DNA of 64,000 nucleotides from Nitrosomonadales bacterium (GCA_016234685.1 JACRAT010000016.1:1-64000); one strand, 5' to 3'; numbered from the stretch's first letter, positions 23,387 through 34,654 are shown. Numbers and translations are program-made. Notes: generated by a model from the sequence alone, not told the origin.

Positions 23387-25847
23387 CTGTCACCACTGCG
23401 GCTTGCCCGCCACGGGCGTCGCTGCCTGCGAGGGCGAGGTGGCGGGTGAGCCGCAGCGTTTCTGCTGTTCTGGTTGTCTGGAAGTCTGCCGTGTCATCCA
23501 CGCTGCCGGGCTGGACAGTTTCTATGATCGCCTGCACGCGCAGGAAAATACCCTTGCGCCGCCGCCTGATGCGCCTTCCGACCTCGATCAGTACGATCTG
23601 GACGAGGTGCAGCGTGAGTTCGTCAGCCCGTTGTCGGGCGGCAGGCGCGGCGCGCACCTGCTGGTGGAAGGCATCCACTGTGCGGCTTGCGTGTGGCTGA
23701 TCGAGAAGGCGCTGCGTGATCTCGCGGGGGTGACGCGCGCCGAGGTCAATCTGGCGCGCCAGCGGCTGGTGCTGGAATGGCAGCCGCAGCAGGTGGCGCT
23801 GTCCGCCATCTTGCGCCGACTGGCGGCACTGGGTTACGCCGCCGTGCCGTTCGACCCGGAGACCGCCGAAGGTCAGGTGCAGTGCAGCAACCGTCGCCTG
23901 CTGTTCCGCATGGGCTTTGCCGGTTTTGGCGCGATGAACATGATGTGGATCTCCATTGCGCTGTACGCTGGCACCTTCTCCGGCATCGAGACCGAATACA
24001 AACAATTCTTCCACTGGGTCGGTTTCGCCATCGCCACGCCGGTGCTGTTCTATTCCGGCGGGCCGTTTTTGCTGTCGGGCTGGCGCGGGTTGCGGCTGCG
24101 CCACCTGACCATGGACTTGCCCATCGCCATCGGCGCGCTCACCACCTACGCCTACTCGCTGTGGCGCACCCTGCATGGCGGCGGCGAGGTGTATTTCGAT
24201 GTCGTCACCACCTTCATCTTCGTGATTCTGGTCGGGCGCTATCTGGAAGCGATGGCGCGCCGCAGCGCCGCTTCCGCCGCCTTGCACCTGATGGAGTTGC
24301 AGCCGCGCACCGCGCTGCGGCTGGACGAGTCCGGGCAGGAGACGCGCGTCGCGGTGCGCAAACTGGCGGCGGGCGACCGCGTGCTGGTGCGCCCCGGCGA
24401 CAAGATCCCGGCGGACGGGCGGGTGGTCGAGGGCGACAGCCACGTCAACGAGGCCATGCTCACCGGCGAATCGCAGCCGGTGCACAAAAGCTGCGACGCG
24501 CGCGTGTCGGCGGGCACGGTCAACGGCGAGGGTGTGCTGAAAATACGGGTGGAACAGGTGGGCGGCGACACCACGCTGGCGCGCATCATCCATCTGGTCG
24601 AGGTGGCGCAGGGCTCCAAGGCGCGGGTGCAGCGACTGGCCGACCGCATCGTCCCTTGGTTTGTGGCGGTCACGCTGCTGCTGGCGGCGGCGACCTTCTT
24701 GTTCTGGATGCGCGTCGATTTCGACACTGCGCTGATGGCCGCCACCGCCGTACTCATCATCACCTGCCCGTGCGCGCTGGGCATGTCCACGCCGATGTCC
24801 ATCGTGGTCAGCACCGGCGTGGCGGCGCGGCTGGGCGTGCTGATCCGCAACGGCGAGGCGCTGGAGAGCCTGTCGCGCATCACCCACGTGGTGTTTGACA
24901 AGACCGGTACCCTCACCGAAGGGCGGATGCGCGTCAGCCGCATCGAGTGCGTAGATGCGACGCTGGACGAGGCGCAGTTGTTGGCCTTGGCTGCCGCACT
25001 GGAGCGCCATTTCACCCACCCGCTGGCGCGCGCCATCACCTTGGCGGCGGAAGTGCGCGGCCTTGTGCTGCCTGCCGCCGAGCAGTTGCAGGCGCATGGA
25101 GGGTTGGGGGTGAGCGGGCAGGTTGGCGGCGAGTTGGTCTGGCTGGGCAACGCACGGCTGATGGCGCAAGCGGGTGTGGACATCCCCGATGGGATGGCGG
25201 CACTGCGCGAAGCGGTCGAGTCGGCAATGGGCGTGGCGGTGCTGCTGGCGAGTGGAGGCAGGGTGCTGGGCGTGATCTGTCTGGAAGACCAGTTGCGCAG
25301 TGGCGCGCGCGAACTGCTGGATCGCTTGCGCGCGCAAGGTCTGGGCGTCACCCTGCTCACCGGCGACACCCGGCGCGCCGCCCGGCATTTGCAACAGCAA
25401 CTGGGCGAGATGCGCGTGCTGGCCGAGCTGCTGCCGGAAGACAAGGCGCGCGAAATCGCTGCCTTGCAGCAACTGGGCGAGCGCGTGCTGATGCTGGGCG
25501 ACGGCGTGAACGACGCCCCGGCGCTGGCGCGCGCCGACATCAGCATCGCCATGGAATCCGGCTCCGACGTGTCGATGGAGTGTTCGGACGTGGTGCTGAT
25601 GGGCAGCGAGCTGCGCAAACTGCCCTACGCCATCGAGATCGGCAGGCAGGCGCTGCGCACCATCCGCCAGAACCTGCTGCTGTCGCTGGCCTACAATCTC
25701 ACCCTGATCCCGGTGGCGATGGCCGGACTGGTCACCCCGGTGCTGGCCGCCATCGCCATGCCGCTGAGCTCGCTGCTGGTGATCGGCAATGCCATCCTGA
25801 TCCGCCGGAGGATGGGGCGGTTCGTCGAGATGCAGAATGGGAGGTGA
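23373..25847 (+). CDS. ccoI: Heavy-metal translocating P-type ATPase CcoI/FixI
   Basis: DKTGTLTEG, CPCALGM, MLGDGVNDAPAL; located in the cco cluster. Confidence 0.94.
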   Translation: MSKDSCHHCGLPATGVAACEGEVAGEPQRFCCSGCLEVCRVIHAAGLDSFYDRLHAQENTLAPPPDAPSDLDQYDLDEVQREFVSPLSGGRRGAHLLVEGIHCAACVWLIEKALRDLAGVTRAEVNLARQRLVLEWQPQQVALSAILRRLAALGYAAVPFDPETAEGQVQCSNRRLLFRMGFAGFGAMNMMWISIALYAGTFSGIETEYKQFFHWVGFAIATPVLFYSGGPFLLSGWRGLRLRHLTMDLPIAIGALTTYAYSLWRTLHGGGEVYFDVVTTFIFVILVGRYLEAMARRSAASAALHLMELQPRTALRLDESGQETRVAVRKLAAGDRVLVRPGDKIPADGRVVEGDSHVNEAMLTGESQPVHKSCDARVSAGTVNGEGVLKIRVEQVGGDTTLARIIHLVEVAQGSKARVQRLADRIVPWFVAVTLLLAAATFLFWMRVDFDTALMAATAVLIITCPCALGMSTPMSIVVSTGVAARLGVLIRNGEALESLSRITHVVFDKTGTLTEGRMRVSRIECVDATLDEAQLLALAAALERHFTHPLARAITLAAEVRGLVLPAAEQLQAHGGLGVSGQVGGELVWLGNARLMAQAGVDIPDGMAALREAVESAMGVAVLLASGGRVLGVICLEDQLRSGARELLDRLRAQGLGVTLLTGDTRRAARHLQQQLGEMRVLAELLPEDKAREIAALQQLGERVLMLGDGVNDAPALARADISIAMESGSDVSMECSDVVLMGSELRKLPYAIEIGRQALRTIRQNLLLSLAYNLTLIPVAMAGLVTPVLAAIAMPLSSLLVIGNAILIRRRMGRFVEMQNGR

Positions 25848-25850
25848 GAC

Positions 25851-26030
25851 ATGGACGTGATCTTCGGCCTGATACCGGGCATGATCCTGCTGGGGCTGGC
25901 GGGGGTGCTGGTCTTTTTCTGGGCGGTGCGCAACGGCCAGTATGAGGACATGGAGGGCCCGGCGCATCGTATCCTCAACGACGACGATATGGACGAACTG
26001 GGCGGTGACCCCAAAAGGAAGCCGGACTGA
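25851..26030 (+). CDS. ccoS: cbb3 oxidase assembly protein CcoS
   Basis: MDVIFGLIPGMILLGLAGVLVFFWAVRNGQYEDMEGPAHRILNDDD. Confidence 0.9.
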   Translation: MDVIFGLIPGMILLGLAGVLVFFWAVRNGQYEDMEGPAHRILNDDDMDELGGDPKRKPD

Positions 26031-26782
26031 TGGACGCCAGCCTGTGGCTGATGCTGGCGATGGGGCTGCTCGGCAGCCTGCACTGCCTCGGCATGTGCGG
26101 CGGGCTGGTGTGTGCGCTGTCCATGACTCAGCCCAAGGTTTGGTGGGGCGGCTTGCTCGGCTATCAGTTGGGACGGGTCACCACCTATGTGCTGCTGGGG
26201 CTGTTGGTCGGCCTGTTCGGCGTCACGCTGGGGGCGCTGGGCGGCGGACTGGTGCTGCAAGGTTTCGCCATCCTGGCTGGGATACTGATGGTGGTGTTCG
26301 GCCTCAACCTAGCTGGCTGGTTGCCCGACCCCTTGCAGCGGCTCACCGCGCGGGTCAGCCAGCGCATCGGTCTGGCCCGGTTGGCGCGGCGCTATGCGGA
26401 AAGGGCCAGCCTGTCCGGCTGGTACGCGCTGGGCATGGCCAACGGCTTGCTGCCCTGCGGCCTACTGTATGCCGCACTGGGACTGGCGCTGGCCTCTGCC
26501 AGCCTCGCTGAAGCCATGCTCAAGATGGCGCTGTTCGGTCTGGGCACCATCCCCGCCATGCTGCTCGCCCCTAGCCTCGTCCGCCGACTCACCCCGCAAC
26601 TACGCGGCCGCACGCTGCGCATCGCAGGCGTGACCCTCATCTTGCTGGGCGTGCTGACCATGCTGCGCGACGGCAGCCAGCACGCCCACCACCTCTCGAA
26701 TGCGGAGATGGGTACTTGCGTGACAGAGCCAGTGGGGGAGGTCGCACCGAGTACGGTGACGTTGGAGCCAAGCCGTCGTTGA
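26030..26782 (+). CDS. Sulfite exporter TauE/SafE-like (cco-associated urease accessory UreH-like) membrane protein
   Basis: LGSLHCLGMCGGLVCALSM; GMANGLLPCGLLYAALGLAL. Confidence 0.85.
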   Translation: MDASLWLMLAMGLLGSLHCLGMCGGLVCALSMTQPKVWWGGLLGYQLGRVTTYVLLGLLVGLFGVTLGALGGGLVLQGFAILAGILMVVFGLNLAGWLPDPLQRLTARVSQRIGLARLARRYAERASLSGWYALGMANGLLPCGLLYAALGLALASASLAEAMLKMALFGLGTIPAMLLAPSLVRRLTPQLRGRTLRIAGVTLILLGVLTMLRDGSQHAHHLSNAEMGTCVTEPVGEVAPSTVTLEPSRR

Positions 26783-26807
26783 TCTAGGGAACGCGGATTT
26801 ACTCCAA

Positions 26808-26929
26808 CCGTTCGTCCTGAACCCTTCGATAAACTCAGGGGGGCTTGTCGCAGGGCTTGATAGGACATTGATTACTTTTGATTTATTCCACTCATGGTTC
26901 GACAAGCTCACCACGAACGGAATAAATCA
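26808..26929. repeat. Dispersed palindromic repeat (CGTTCGTCCTGA...TTCGACAAGCTCA...ACGAACG family)
   Basis: ccgttcgt (26808-26815) and acgaacgg (26913-26920); nested perfect 11-bp inverted repeat tgatttattcc/ggaataaatca (26879-26889/26919-26929). Confidence 0.75.
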
Positions 26930-26976
26930 GCGCCTCCCTAGGCGGGAAGAAGGAGCAACGACGGGGCGGGATCGGC

Positions 26977-29900
26977 TTACTTGCCTGAGCGCAGCAGTTT
27001 CTCGAATTCTTCAGCAGGGATGGGGTGGGAGAACAGGAAGCCTTGCCCCAGATTGCAACCGGCCTGGTGCAGGATGTCGCGCTGCGCTTCTGTTTCGATG
27101 CCTTCAGCGATGACTTTCATGCCCAGCTTGTGCGCCATGACGATGATGGCTTCGGACAGGGCGAGGTCGTCCGGTTCGGTTTCTAGATTGCGCACGAAAG
27201 CCTGATCGATCTTTAGATAGTCGATGTCGAACTTCTTCAGGTAGGAAAGAGCGGAGTAGCCCGTGCCGAAATCGTCGATCACCACTTGTACGCCGGCATC
27301 GCGGAACTTGAGCAGGGTGTTGAGCACGGTGGGATTTTCGTGCAGCAACATACCTTCGGTGATCTCGATCGCCATGCTCTGCCGGGGCAGACCGGGGGCG
27401 CTAAGCTGTTCGATCATGGCGTCTTTACTGGAGCTGTCCGTCATCAACTGTAGCGGTGAGTTGTTCACGCTGATCTGAAAACCTTCCGGGCAGATGCCTT
27501 GCCAGCGTCTGGCCCACTTGGTGGATTCGCGGAACACCCAATCGCCGATCTCGTTGATGAGGCCGACTTCTTCTGCCAGCGGGATGAATTCGGCTGGCGG
27601 GATCATGCCGCGTGTGGGATGAACCCAGCGCAGCAGCGCTTCGGCTTTGTAGATACGACCGGTCTTTAACTCAACGATGGGCTGGAAATAGACGTGGAGT
27701 TGGCCGGCTGCGAGGGCGCCGCGCAGATCGTTGATCAGGCGCAGTCGGTTGAGCGCGGATTCCTGCAAGGAGTGAGTGTAGTAGTTACAGCGATTGCGTC
27801 CCCGACTCTTGGCTTCGTACATGGCCTGATCGGCATTGCGGATGAGCTGGTCAGCGTCCTGCGCGTCGTTGGGGTAAAAGGTGATGCCCAAACTGGCGGA
27901 GACGAAAGCGGTCTCTTCTCCCAAGTGATATGGCTCAGCGAGTTTGGCGACGATGTTCTGCGCGATGCGTTCGATGTGCTCCAGATCGGGTTGTGCGGGC
28001 AGGATGATGGTGAACTCGTCACCGCCCAGACGCGCTACGGTATCGGTTTCGCGCACGCAGGTCTGAATGCGCTGAGCCGCCTCGATCAGCAGCGTGTCGC
28101 CGACCTGATGGCCCAAGGTGTCGTTCACTTCCTTGAAGTGGTCGAGGTCGATAAAGAACAGTGCCAGCGGCGCTCCGGTGCGGCGGGCTTTTTTGATCTC
28201 CTGCTCCAGCCTGTCGTGGAACATGCGGCGGTTCGGCAGCTGGGTGAGCGGGTCGTAGTTGGCTTGCTGCCAGATGACCTCCTCGCTCTTCTTCTTTTCG
28301 GTGATGTCGGAGAACAGGCCGACCCGGCGGTGTGGCAGTCCGTCTGTGCCGAAGATGGTGTTGATGGTCAGCCACTCGACATACAGTTCGCCATCCTTGC
28401 GGCGATTGACGATCTCACCTTGCCAGTGGCCGGAGGATAGCAGCGTCTGCCACATCTTCTGGTAGAAAGTCTTGTCTTGTCGCCCGGAGCTGAGCAGTCT
28501 GGGATTCTTGCCGACCACTTCGTTGGCGGCGTAGCCCGTCACGCGGGAGAAGGCCGGATTGATGGCGATGATGTTGTTGTCGGCATCGGCGACCAGCATT
28601 CCTTCGCTGCTTGATTCGTAGACCGAGGCGGCCAGTTTGAGAGATTCTTCGGCGCGTTTGATCTCGTCGATGTCGGTGACGATGCCGATGTATTGGCGTA
28701 CTTGACCAGTGCTGGTGGGCAAGGCGTTGACGGAAAGGTGGATCCAGAACGGTTTGCCCATCCGATGGATGCAGCGTTTTTCTAGATGATAGGAGTCGAC
28801 GCCGCTACGGATGATGTCCTCGATGGCCTTGAGTTTTTTCGAGTCTTCCTCCGGCATGAACTCGGCGATGGACATCTGCCGCAACTCTTGTGAACTGTAG
28901 CCCAGCATTTCCTGAAAGGTCTGGTTCGACTCCAGAATGCGCCGGTTGCCCAGATCGACCAGAATGATACCGACGGGTGCGTTCTCCACGATCGTGCGGT
29001 AGCGTGTCTCGCTCTCTTCCAATGCCTGTTGGACTTGCAACTGATGGGCGATGTCGCTACCCAAGCCGATCAGATAGTCTGTGCCAGTCACGCGCATGGC
29101 CTGCCCGCTGAAGTAGTAGGGGAGTTTCTTGCCGTTCTTGGTGGTCAACATCGCTTCGGCGGATGCGATGCCTGATTCGAAAGCCTGCCGGATGCGTGAG
29201 ATGATCAGCTCCTGATCTTCTCCTTCAAAGAGATCGCTAGCCGCCATCTTGGCGAGTTCTTCCGCGCTGTAGCCGGAGACTTCCTGAAAGCGCTGGTTCC
29301 AGCGCACGAAACGGCCTTGTTGGTCGAGCATGTAAAAGATGCCCGGCAGTCCGTTGATGATGCTGTCCGAGAATTGTTTCTCGGCCTTGAGTTGGGCCTC
29401 GACGGCGGTGCGTTCGGTGATGTCGTGCAGGATGGAATAGATCAGCGTCTTGCCGCCGTGGAACAGCGGGCCGGTATATACCTCGACATTGCGTATCTCG
29501 CCGTTCTTGAGTCTATGATCCCATTTCAGGTGATTGATCAGATTGCCCTTTACTTTGCTCATTGCACGGAAGATTTCTTCGCGCGGAGCAGTGTTGATCT
29601 GGGCGATGTTCAGATTGCGTAACTCTTCGCGGCTATAACCCCAAAAATCCGCTGCTGCGGCATTGGCATCCACGATGTGGCCATTGTCAGGGTCGATCAG
29701 AAAGGCGATGGAAGCGGCATTGTCGAACATCTGTTGGTAGCGGATCTTGCTGCGCATCAGCTCACGATTCATCACCTGCATGGTTTCGACATGGTGCAGC
29801 TTGCTGGCGTATTGCTCGACTTGTCGTACCGACAGGCGCAACTCCATTTGCGACATGGCTTCATCGGTCAGAGTTCTCAATGCATCCAACTCTTCACGAT

Positions 29901-30318
29901 TCAGTGTGCGGGGAACCCGGTCGATCACGCAGAGCGTGCCCAGCTTGAATCCATCGCTGGTGGTGAGCGGGAATCCGGCATAGAAGCGAATCTTGGGTGG
30001 ATCGGTGACGAGCGGATTGTCGGCGAAGCGTTCATCTACGCTGGCATCGGTCACGACAAAGGCGTCATCTTGCAGAATGGTGTGGGCGCAGAAGGCTAGG
30101 TCGCGGCTGGTTTCATGCGCATCGAGGCCGACGATGGCTTTGAACCACTGGCGATGACGGTCTACCAGGCTGATGACGGCGATGGGAGTTTTGCAGATAT
30201 AGGCCGCCAGTTCCACGATCTTGTCGAAAGCGGGTTCGGGCGGTGTATCTAGTATCTGATAGCGGTTGAGTGCTTCGAGACGCAGTTCTTCGTTCTTGGG
30301 TAAATCGGCGACCTTCAT
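26977..30318 (-). CDS. GAF/PAS-GGDEF-EAL protein
   Basis: N-terminal GAF, multiple PAS, ARLGGDEFTIIL, KAEALLRWVHP, DDFGTGYSALSYLK. Confidence 0.92.
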   Translation of the reverse strand: MKVADLPKNEELRLEALNRYQILDTPPEPAFDKIVELAAYICKTPIAVISLVDRHRQWFKAIVGLDAHETSRDLAFCAHTILQDDAFVVTDASVDERFADNPLVTDPPKIRFYAGFPLTTSDGFKLGTLCVIDRVPRTLNREELDALRTLTDEAMSQMELRLSVRQVEQYASKLHHVETMQVMNRELMRSKIRYQQMFDNAASIAFLIDPDNGHIVDANAAAADFWGYSREELRNLNIAQINTAPREEIFRAMSKVKGNLINHLKWDHRLKNGEIRNVEVYTGPLFHGGKTLIYSILHDITERTAVEAQLKAEKQFSDSIINGLPGIFYMLDQQGRFVRWNQRFQEVSGYSAEELAKMAASDLFEGEDQELIISRIRQAFESGIASAEAMLTTKNGKKLPYYFSGQAMRVTGTDYLIGLGSDIAHQLQVQQALEESETRYRTIVENAPVGIILVDLGNRRILESNQTFQEMLGYSSQELRQMSIAEFMPEEDSKKLKAIEDIIRSGVDSYHLEKRCIHRMGKPFWIHLSVNALPTSTGQVRQYIGIVTDIDEIKRAEESLKLAASVYESSSEGMLVADADNNIIAINPAFSRVTGYAANEVVGKNPRLLSSGRQDKTFYQKMWQTLLSSGHWQGEIVNRRKDGELYVEWLTINTIFGTDGLPHRRVGLFSDITEKKKSEEVIWQQANYDPLTQLPNRRMFHDRLEQEIKKARRTGAPLALFFIDLDHFKEVNDTLGHQVGDTLLIEAAQRIQTCVRETDTVARLGGDEFTIILPAQPDLEHIERIAQNIVAKLAEPYHLGEETAFVSASLGITFYPNDAQDADQLIRNADQAMYEAKSRGRNRCNYYTHSLQESALNRLRLINDLRGALAAGQLHVYFQPIVELKTGRIYKAEALLRWVHPTRGMIPPAEFIPLAEEVGLINEIGDWVFRESTKWARRWQGICPEGFQISVNNSPLQLMTDSSSKDAMIEQLSAPGLPRQSMAIEITEGMLLHENPTVLNTLLKFRDAGVQVVIDDFGTGYSALSYLKKFDIDYLKIDQAFVRNLETEPDDLALSEAIIVMAHKLGMKVIAEGIETEAQRDILHQAGCNLGQGFLFSHPIPAEEFEKLLRSGK

Positions 30319-30411
30319 GGGTTGCTCGGGCTCCGTAGTGAGGGCGAATCCGAGCGAAGGGTACTGCCGCTTAAACCAGAAAGCAAGCAGGGTCTTTGTG
30401 CTGGGTTGCGA

Positions 30412-31209
30412 TCAACTCTTCAATGCCGCACTCAGATGCGGCTTGATGATTTCCAGCATCTGTTCGTGGATCTTCGGGCTGCCTGCGCAGATGTGGCCGC
30501 TTTTCAGGAAGCTGTCATTGCCGCTCAGATCGCTGACCATGCCGCCAGCTTCGGTGATGAGCAAGCAGCCTGCGGCGATGTCCCAAGGCTTGAGGCCGGT
30601 TTCGAAGAAGCCGTCGAAGCGACCAGCGGCAGTCCAAGCCAGATCCAGCGAGGCCGCACCGGGGCGACGCAGGCCGGAAGTCTTCTGCATGAATTCGCGG
30701 AAGATGGCGATGTAAGCCTCTTCGTGATCGAAGTTGGTGTAGGGGAAGCCCGTGCCGATCAGCGCATCGGCCAGATGGATGCGTTTGCTGACACGGATGC
30801 GGCGATCATTCAAGAACGCACCGCGCCCACGGGTGGCGGTGAAGATGTCGTTCTTGGTCGGGTCGTAGATAACGGCTTGGGTCAGCACGCCGTTCTGTTG
30901 CAGCGCGATGGAGACGGCGTACTGCGGAAAACCGTGTAGGAAGTTGGTGGTTCCGTCCAAGGGGTCGATGATCCAGACGAATTCCGAGTCGCCTTGAGTG
31001 CCGCTCTCTTCTGCTAGAATCGCATGATTCGGATAGGCATCCAGCAAGGTTTCGATGATGCTTTGCTCGGCGGCGCGATCCACTTCACTAACGTAATCCG
31101 AGTGGGATTTTTTGGTGACGGTGAGGTGATCTATCTTGTCGGCGGCACGGTGGATCAGATTGCCGGCGCGACGTGCGGCCTTCACCGCGATGTTGAGCAT
31201 GGGATGCAT
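30412..31209 (-). CDS. suhB: Inositol-1-monophosphatase family (SuhB-like)
   Basis: [44 protein letters not shown]. Confidence 0.93.
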   Translation of the reverse strand: MHPMLNIAVKAARRAGNLIHRAADKIDHLTVTKKSHSDYVSEVDRAAEQSIIETLLDAYPNHAILAEESGTQGDSEFVWIIDPLDGTTNFLHGFPQYAVSIALQQNGVLTQAVIYDPTKNDIFTATRGRGAFLNDRRIRVSKRIHLADALIGTGFPYTNFDHEEAYIAIFREFMQKTSGLRRPGAASLDLAWTAAGRFDGFFETGLKPWDIAAGCLLITEAGGMVSDLSGNDSFLKSGHICAGSPKIHEQMLEIIKPHLSAALKS

Positions 31210-31258
31210 AGCGAAACCTTTTTAATGAGCAGGTCGCTATTTTAGTTGGAATTGCGTT

Positions 31259-32011
31259 TTGGATAAACCAAAGATTTTAGAAAACATCCGAGTGGTGCTG
31301 AGTCACACCAGTCATCCGGGCAATATCGGGGCCGCAGCGCGGGCGATGAAGACCATGGGACTGACTCGGCTGGTGCTGATCAACCCCAGATTCTTCCCCG
31401 ATGCGCAGGCTGAGGCGATGGCGGCAGGGGCGACGGACATTCTGGAGCAAGCGCAGATCTGCGCGAGTTTGGATGAGGCTTTGCAGGGCTGTGTGCTGGT
31501 GGCGGGCATGTCGGCGCGGGTGCGCGACATCTCGCAGGAGGTGTTGCCACCGCGTCAAGCCGCTGCCTTGCTGGCGCAGCAGGCGAGCAACCAGCCAGTG
31601 GCGCTGTTATTCGGCACCGAGATGTCCGGATTGACCAATGAAGAGGTGGCGCGCTGCCAAGTGTTGGTGCGCATCCCGGTGAATCCAGACTTCACCTCGT
31701 TGAATCTGGCGGCGGCGGTGCAATTGCTGAGTTACGAGATGCGCTTGGCGGCGGGGCAGGGCGATTGCGGTGCGCCGGAGTTGCATCCCGCGCCTGCGGA
31801 ACAGGTTGAACGCTACTTCCAGCATCTGGAAGTAGTGCTGGGCGAGATCGGTTTCCTCCACTCCAAACACCCGACCAAGCTGATGCACAAGCTGCGCCGC
31901 TTGTACGCACGGGCGCGGCTGGAGCAGGAAGAGATCAACATCCTGCGCGGGATATTGACGGTGACACTGGAGCATCACGCGAAAAAAGCTGAAGAGAAAG
32001 AAGATGTTTGA
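31259..32011 (+). CDS. trmJ: tRNA (Cm/Um32) methyltransferase TrmJ (TTG start)
   Basis: SpoU family: [42 protein letters not shown]. Confidence 0.88.
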   Translation: MDKPKILENIRVVLSHTSHPGNIGAAARAMKTMGLTRLVLINPRFFPDAQAEAMAAGATDILEQAQICASLDEALQGCVLVAGMSARVRDISQEVLPPRQAAALLAQQASNQPVALLFGTEMSGLTNEEVARCQVLVRIPVNPDFTSLNLAAAVQLLSYEMRLAAGQGDCGAPELHPAPAEQVERYFQHLEVVLGEIGFLHSKHPTKLMHKLRRLYARARLEQEEINILRGILTVTLEHHAKKAEEKEDV

Positions 32012-32735
32012 AGCGATCAAGGAAGACATAGCCAGCGTATTCGACCGCGACCCGGCGGCGCGCAGCACCTTCGAGGTGCTGACCTGCTATCCGGGCTTCC
32101 ATGCGCGGCTGGTTCATCGTATGGCGAATGGGCTGTGGCACGCCGGATTCAAGTGGCTGGCGCGGTTTATGGCGCACATCGCACGCTGGCTGACCGGCAT
32201 CGAGATCCATCCGGGGGCGACCATCGGGCGGCGCTTTTTCATCGATCACGGCATGGGCGTGGTGATCGGCGAGACGGCTGAGATCGGCGACGATGTGACG
32301 CTGTATCACGGCGTGACGCTGGGCGGCACCTCTTGGAAGGAGGGCAAGCGTCACCCCACGCTGGGTAACGGCGTGGTGGTCGGCGCGGGAGCCAAGATAC
32401 TCGGGCCGATCAGCATCGGCGCTGGCGCCAAGATCGGTTCGAATGCCGTGGTGGTGAAGGATGTGCCAGCGGGGGCGACGGCAGTGGGTATTCCAGCTCG
32501 CATCCTCGACGAGGCGCGCGACACTGAGAAGCACTTCAATCCCTATGGTATTGGTAATGTGCAGAACGATCCGATGTCGAAAGCGATCCACGGATTATTG
32601 GGGCATAGCGCGGTCGTCGATCAACGTATCGAATTGATTTTGCAGCAATTGGAAAAGCTGGGCGTGAAGGTCGAAGAGGAGCGGGCGACGGCGGATAAGT
32701 TCGACCCGAATTATTTGAATAAAATTGTTGACTAA
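32004..32735 (+). CDS. cysE: Serine O-acetyltransferase
   Basis: Hexapeptide repeats; [34 protein letters not shown]. Confidence 0.92.
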   Translation: MFEAIKEDIASVFDRDPAARSTFEVLTCYPGFHARLVHRMANGLWHAGFKWLARFMAHIARWLTGIEIHPGATIGRRFFIDHGMGVVIGETAEIGDDVTLYHGVTLGGTSWKEGKRHPTLGNGVVVGAGAKILGPISIGAGAKIGSNAVVVKDVPAGATAVGIPARILDEARDTEKHFNPYGIGNVQNDPMSKAIHGLLGHSAVVDQRIELILQQLEKLGVKVEEERATADKFDPNYLNKIVD

Positions 32736-32756
32736 AATATTCGGGAATCCTATTAT
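32724..32756 (+). promoter_or_regulatory. iscR promoter with IscR type-1-like site
   Basis: ATTGTTGACTAAAATATTCGGGAAT (32724-32748) against remembered consensus ATASYYGACTRWWWYAGTCRRSTAT (22/25 by eye); -35 TTGACT (32728), 17-bp spacer, -10 TATTAT (32751). Confidence 0.7.
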
Positions 32757-32830
32757 TTGCCCTGCCGCAAGCAAGGTTTTTGCGACACACTGAATGAATT
32801 TTCGAGAATCGTGGGTTTAAGGAGGGGTTT

Positions 32831-33298
32831 ATGCGTCTCACCACCAAAGGGCGTTTTGCTGTGACAGCGATGGTTGATTTGGCAATGCGCGGCGGGCAAG
32901 CCCCGGTCACGCTGGCTGGCATCAGCGAACGGCAGCATATTTCGTTGTCGTATCTGGAGCAGTTGTTTGGCAAATTACGCCGAGCCAATATCGTCGAGAG
33001 CGTGCGCGGCCCCGGTGGCGGCTACTGTCTGGCGCGCCCAGCCAAGGAGATCTTCGTTTCAGAGATCATCGTGGCGGTGGACGAATCGCTGGACTCCACC
33101 CAATGTTCGGGTGAGGGCGACTGTCTGGACGGCAAGCCTTGCCTGACGCACGAACTCTGGTACGGCCTGAACAAGACCATCCACGAATATCTCAGCCGCG
33201 TCCATCTGCAACAACTGGTGGACAAACACAACGCCCAAGCTCAGGCGCAGGCCCAAGGTGCAGCCCCGATCGTCCTGAGCAAATCGGCTCAGGCTTGA
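32831..33298 (+). CDS. iscR: Rrf2 family Fe-S regulator IscR
   Basis: MRLTTKGRFAVTAMVDLAMRG; cysteines in CSGEGDCLDGKPC; upstream of iscS. Confidence 0.94.
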   Translation: MRLTTKGRFAVTAMVDLAMRGGQAPVTLAGISERQHISLSYLEQLFGKLRRANIVESVRGPGGGYCLARPAKEIFVSEIIVAVDESLDSTQCSGEGDCLDGKPCLTHELWYGLNKTIHEYLSRVHLQQLVDKHNAQAQAQAQGAAPIVLSKSAQA

Positions 33299-33325
33299 GT
33301 TGAAATACAGAAAGTAGCGATGACC

Positions 33326-34534
33326 ATGCAATTTCCGATCTATCTGGATTACTCCGCCACTACGCCGGTAGACCCGCGTGTGGCTGAAAAGATGATCCCC
33401 TTTTTGGTGGAAAAATTCGGCAACCCCGCTTCGCGTTCCCACGCTTACGGCTGGGATGCCGAGATGGCTGTCGAACAGGCGCGCCAGCAAGTTGCAGCGT
33501 TGGTCAATTGCGACCCGAAGGAGATCGTCTGGACTTCCGGCGCGACCGAATCCAACAATCTCGCCCTCAAGGGCGCGGCGCATTTCTACTCTGCCAAGGG
33601 CAAGCACATCATTACGGTGAAGACCGAGCACAAGGCGGTGCTGGATACCGTGCGCGAGCTGGAGCGGCAGGGATTTTCGGCCACCTATCTCGATCCGCAG
33701 GAAGATGGCCTGATCTCGCTGGATGCGTTGCGTGCGGCGATACAGCCGGACACCGTGCTGGTGTCGGTGATGTTGGTCAACAATGAGATCGGCGTGATCC
33801 AGGACATCGCCGCCATCGGTGCGATCTGCCGCGAAAAAGGCGTGCTGTTCCATGTCGATGCGGCGCAGGCCACAGGCAAGGTCGAGATCGACCTCGCCAA
33901 ATTGCCGGTCGATCTGATGAGTTTCTCCGCCCATAAGACTTACGGCCCCAAAGGCATCGGTGCGCTGTACGTGCGCCGCAAGCCGCGCGTGCGTCTGGAA
34001 GCGCAGATACATGGCGGCGGGCATGAGCGCGGTTTCCGCTCCGGTACGCTGGCCACTCATCAGATCGTCGGCATGGGCGAAGCCTTCCGCATCGCTCAAG
34101 AAGAGATGGTCAGCGAGAACGAGCGTATCCGTGTGCTGCGTGACCGCCTGTGGGCTGGCCTGTCCAGCATGGAGGCGGTGTTTCTCAACGGCCACCTCGA
34201 ACAGCGCGTGCCGCACAACCTCAACGTCAGCTTCAACTTCGTCGAAGGCGAATCGCTCATCATGGCGGTGAAGGATCTGGCCGTCTCCAGCGGCTCGGCC
34301 TGCACCTCGGCCAGTCTAGAGCCGTCCTACGTGCTGCGCGCACTCGGACGCAGCGATGAACTGGCGCATAGCTCCATTAGGTTCTCCATCGGGCGATTTA
34401 CGACCGAGGCGGAAGTCGATTACGCTATCGAATTGCTGAAGAACAAGATCGGCAAACTGCGCGATCTCTCACCCTTGTGGGAGATGTACAAAGACGGTGT
34501 TGATTTGAATACGGTGCAGTGGGCGGCACATTAA
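33326..34534 (+). CDS. iscS: Cysteine desulfurase
   Basis: [47 protein letters not shown]. Confidence 0.96.
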   Translation: MQFPIYLDYSATTPVDPRVAEKMIPFLVEKFGNPASRSHAYGWDAEMAVEQARQQVAALVNCDPKEIVWTSGATESNNLALKGAAHFYSAKGKHIITVKTEHKAVLDTVRELERQGFSATYLDPQEDGLISLDALRAAIQPDTVLVSVMLVNNEIGVIQDIAAIGAICREKGVLFHVDAAQATGKVEIDLAKLPVDLMSFSAHKTYGPKGIGALYVRRKPRVRLEAQIHGGGHERGFRSGTLATHQIVGMGEAFRIAQEEMVSENERIRVLRDRLWAGLSSMEAVFLNGHLEQRVPHNLNVSFNFVEGESLIMAVKDLAVSSGSACTSASLEPSYVLRALGRSDELAHSSIRFSIGRFTTEAEVDYAIELLKNKIGKLRDLSPLWEMYKDGVDLNTVQWAAH

Positions 34535-34536
34535 AG

Positions 34537-34636
34537 GCAGAGAAGGGTTAAGGGGGAAGGGAGAAGGGAGAAGGGGAGAGCCGGATTCAGTGCATCGGTT
34601 TTTACCCTTCCCCCTTTATCCTTACCCCTTCTCTGC
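34537..34636. repeat. Imperfect inverted-repeat element (AGAAGGG...CCCTTCTC family) between iscS and iscU
   Basis: gcagagaagggttaagggggaaggg...cccttccccctttatccttaccccttctctgc; resembles the insertion in purL at 48430-48546. Confidence 0.7.
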
Positions 34637-34654
34637 TCCTGAAAGGAGCAAAAA

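Noticed and set aside
23241-25967. 908-aa minus-strand ORF antisense to ccoI
   Set aside because: His/Gln/Arg-rich low-information translation on the opposite strand of a clear P-type ATPase; a high-GC shadow ORF.
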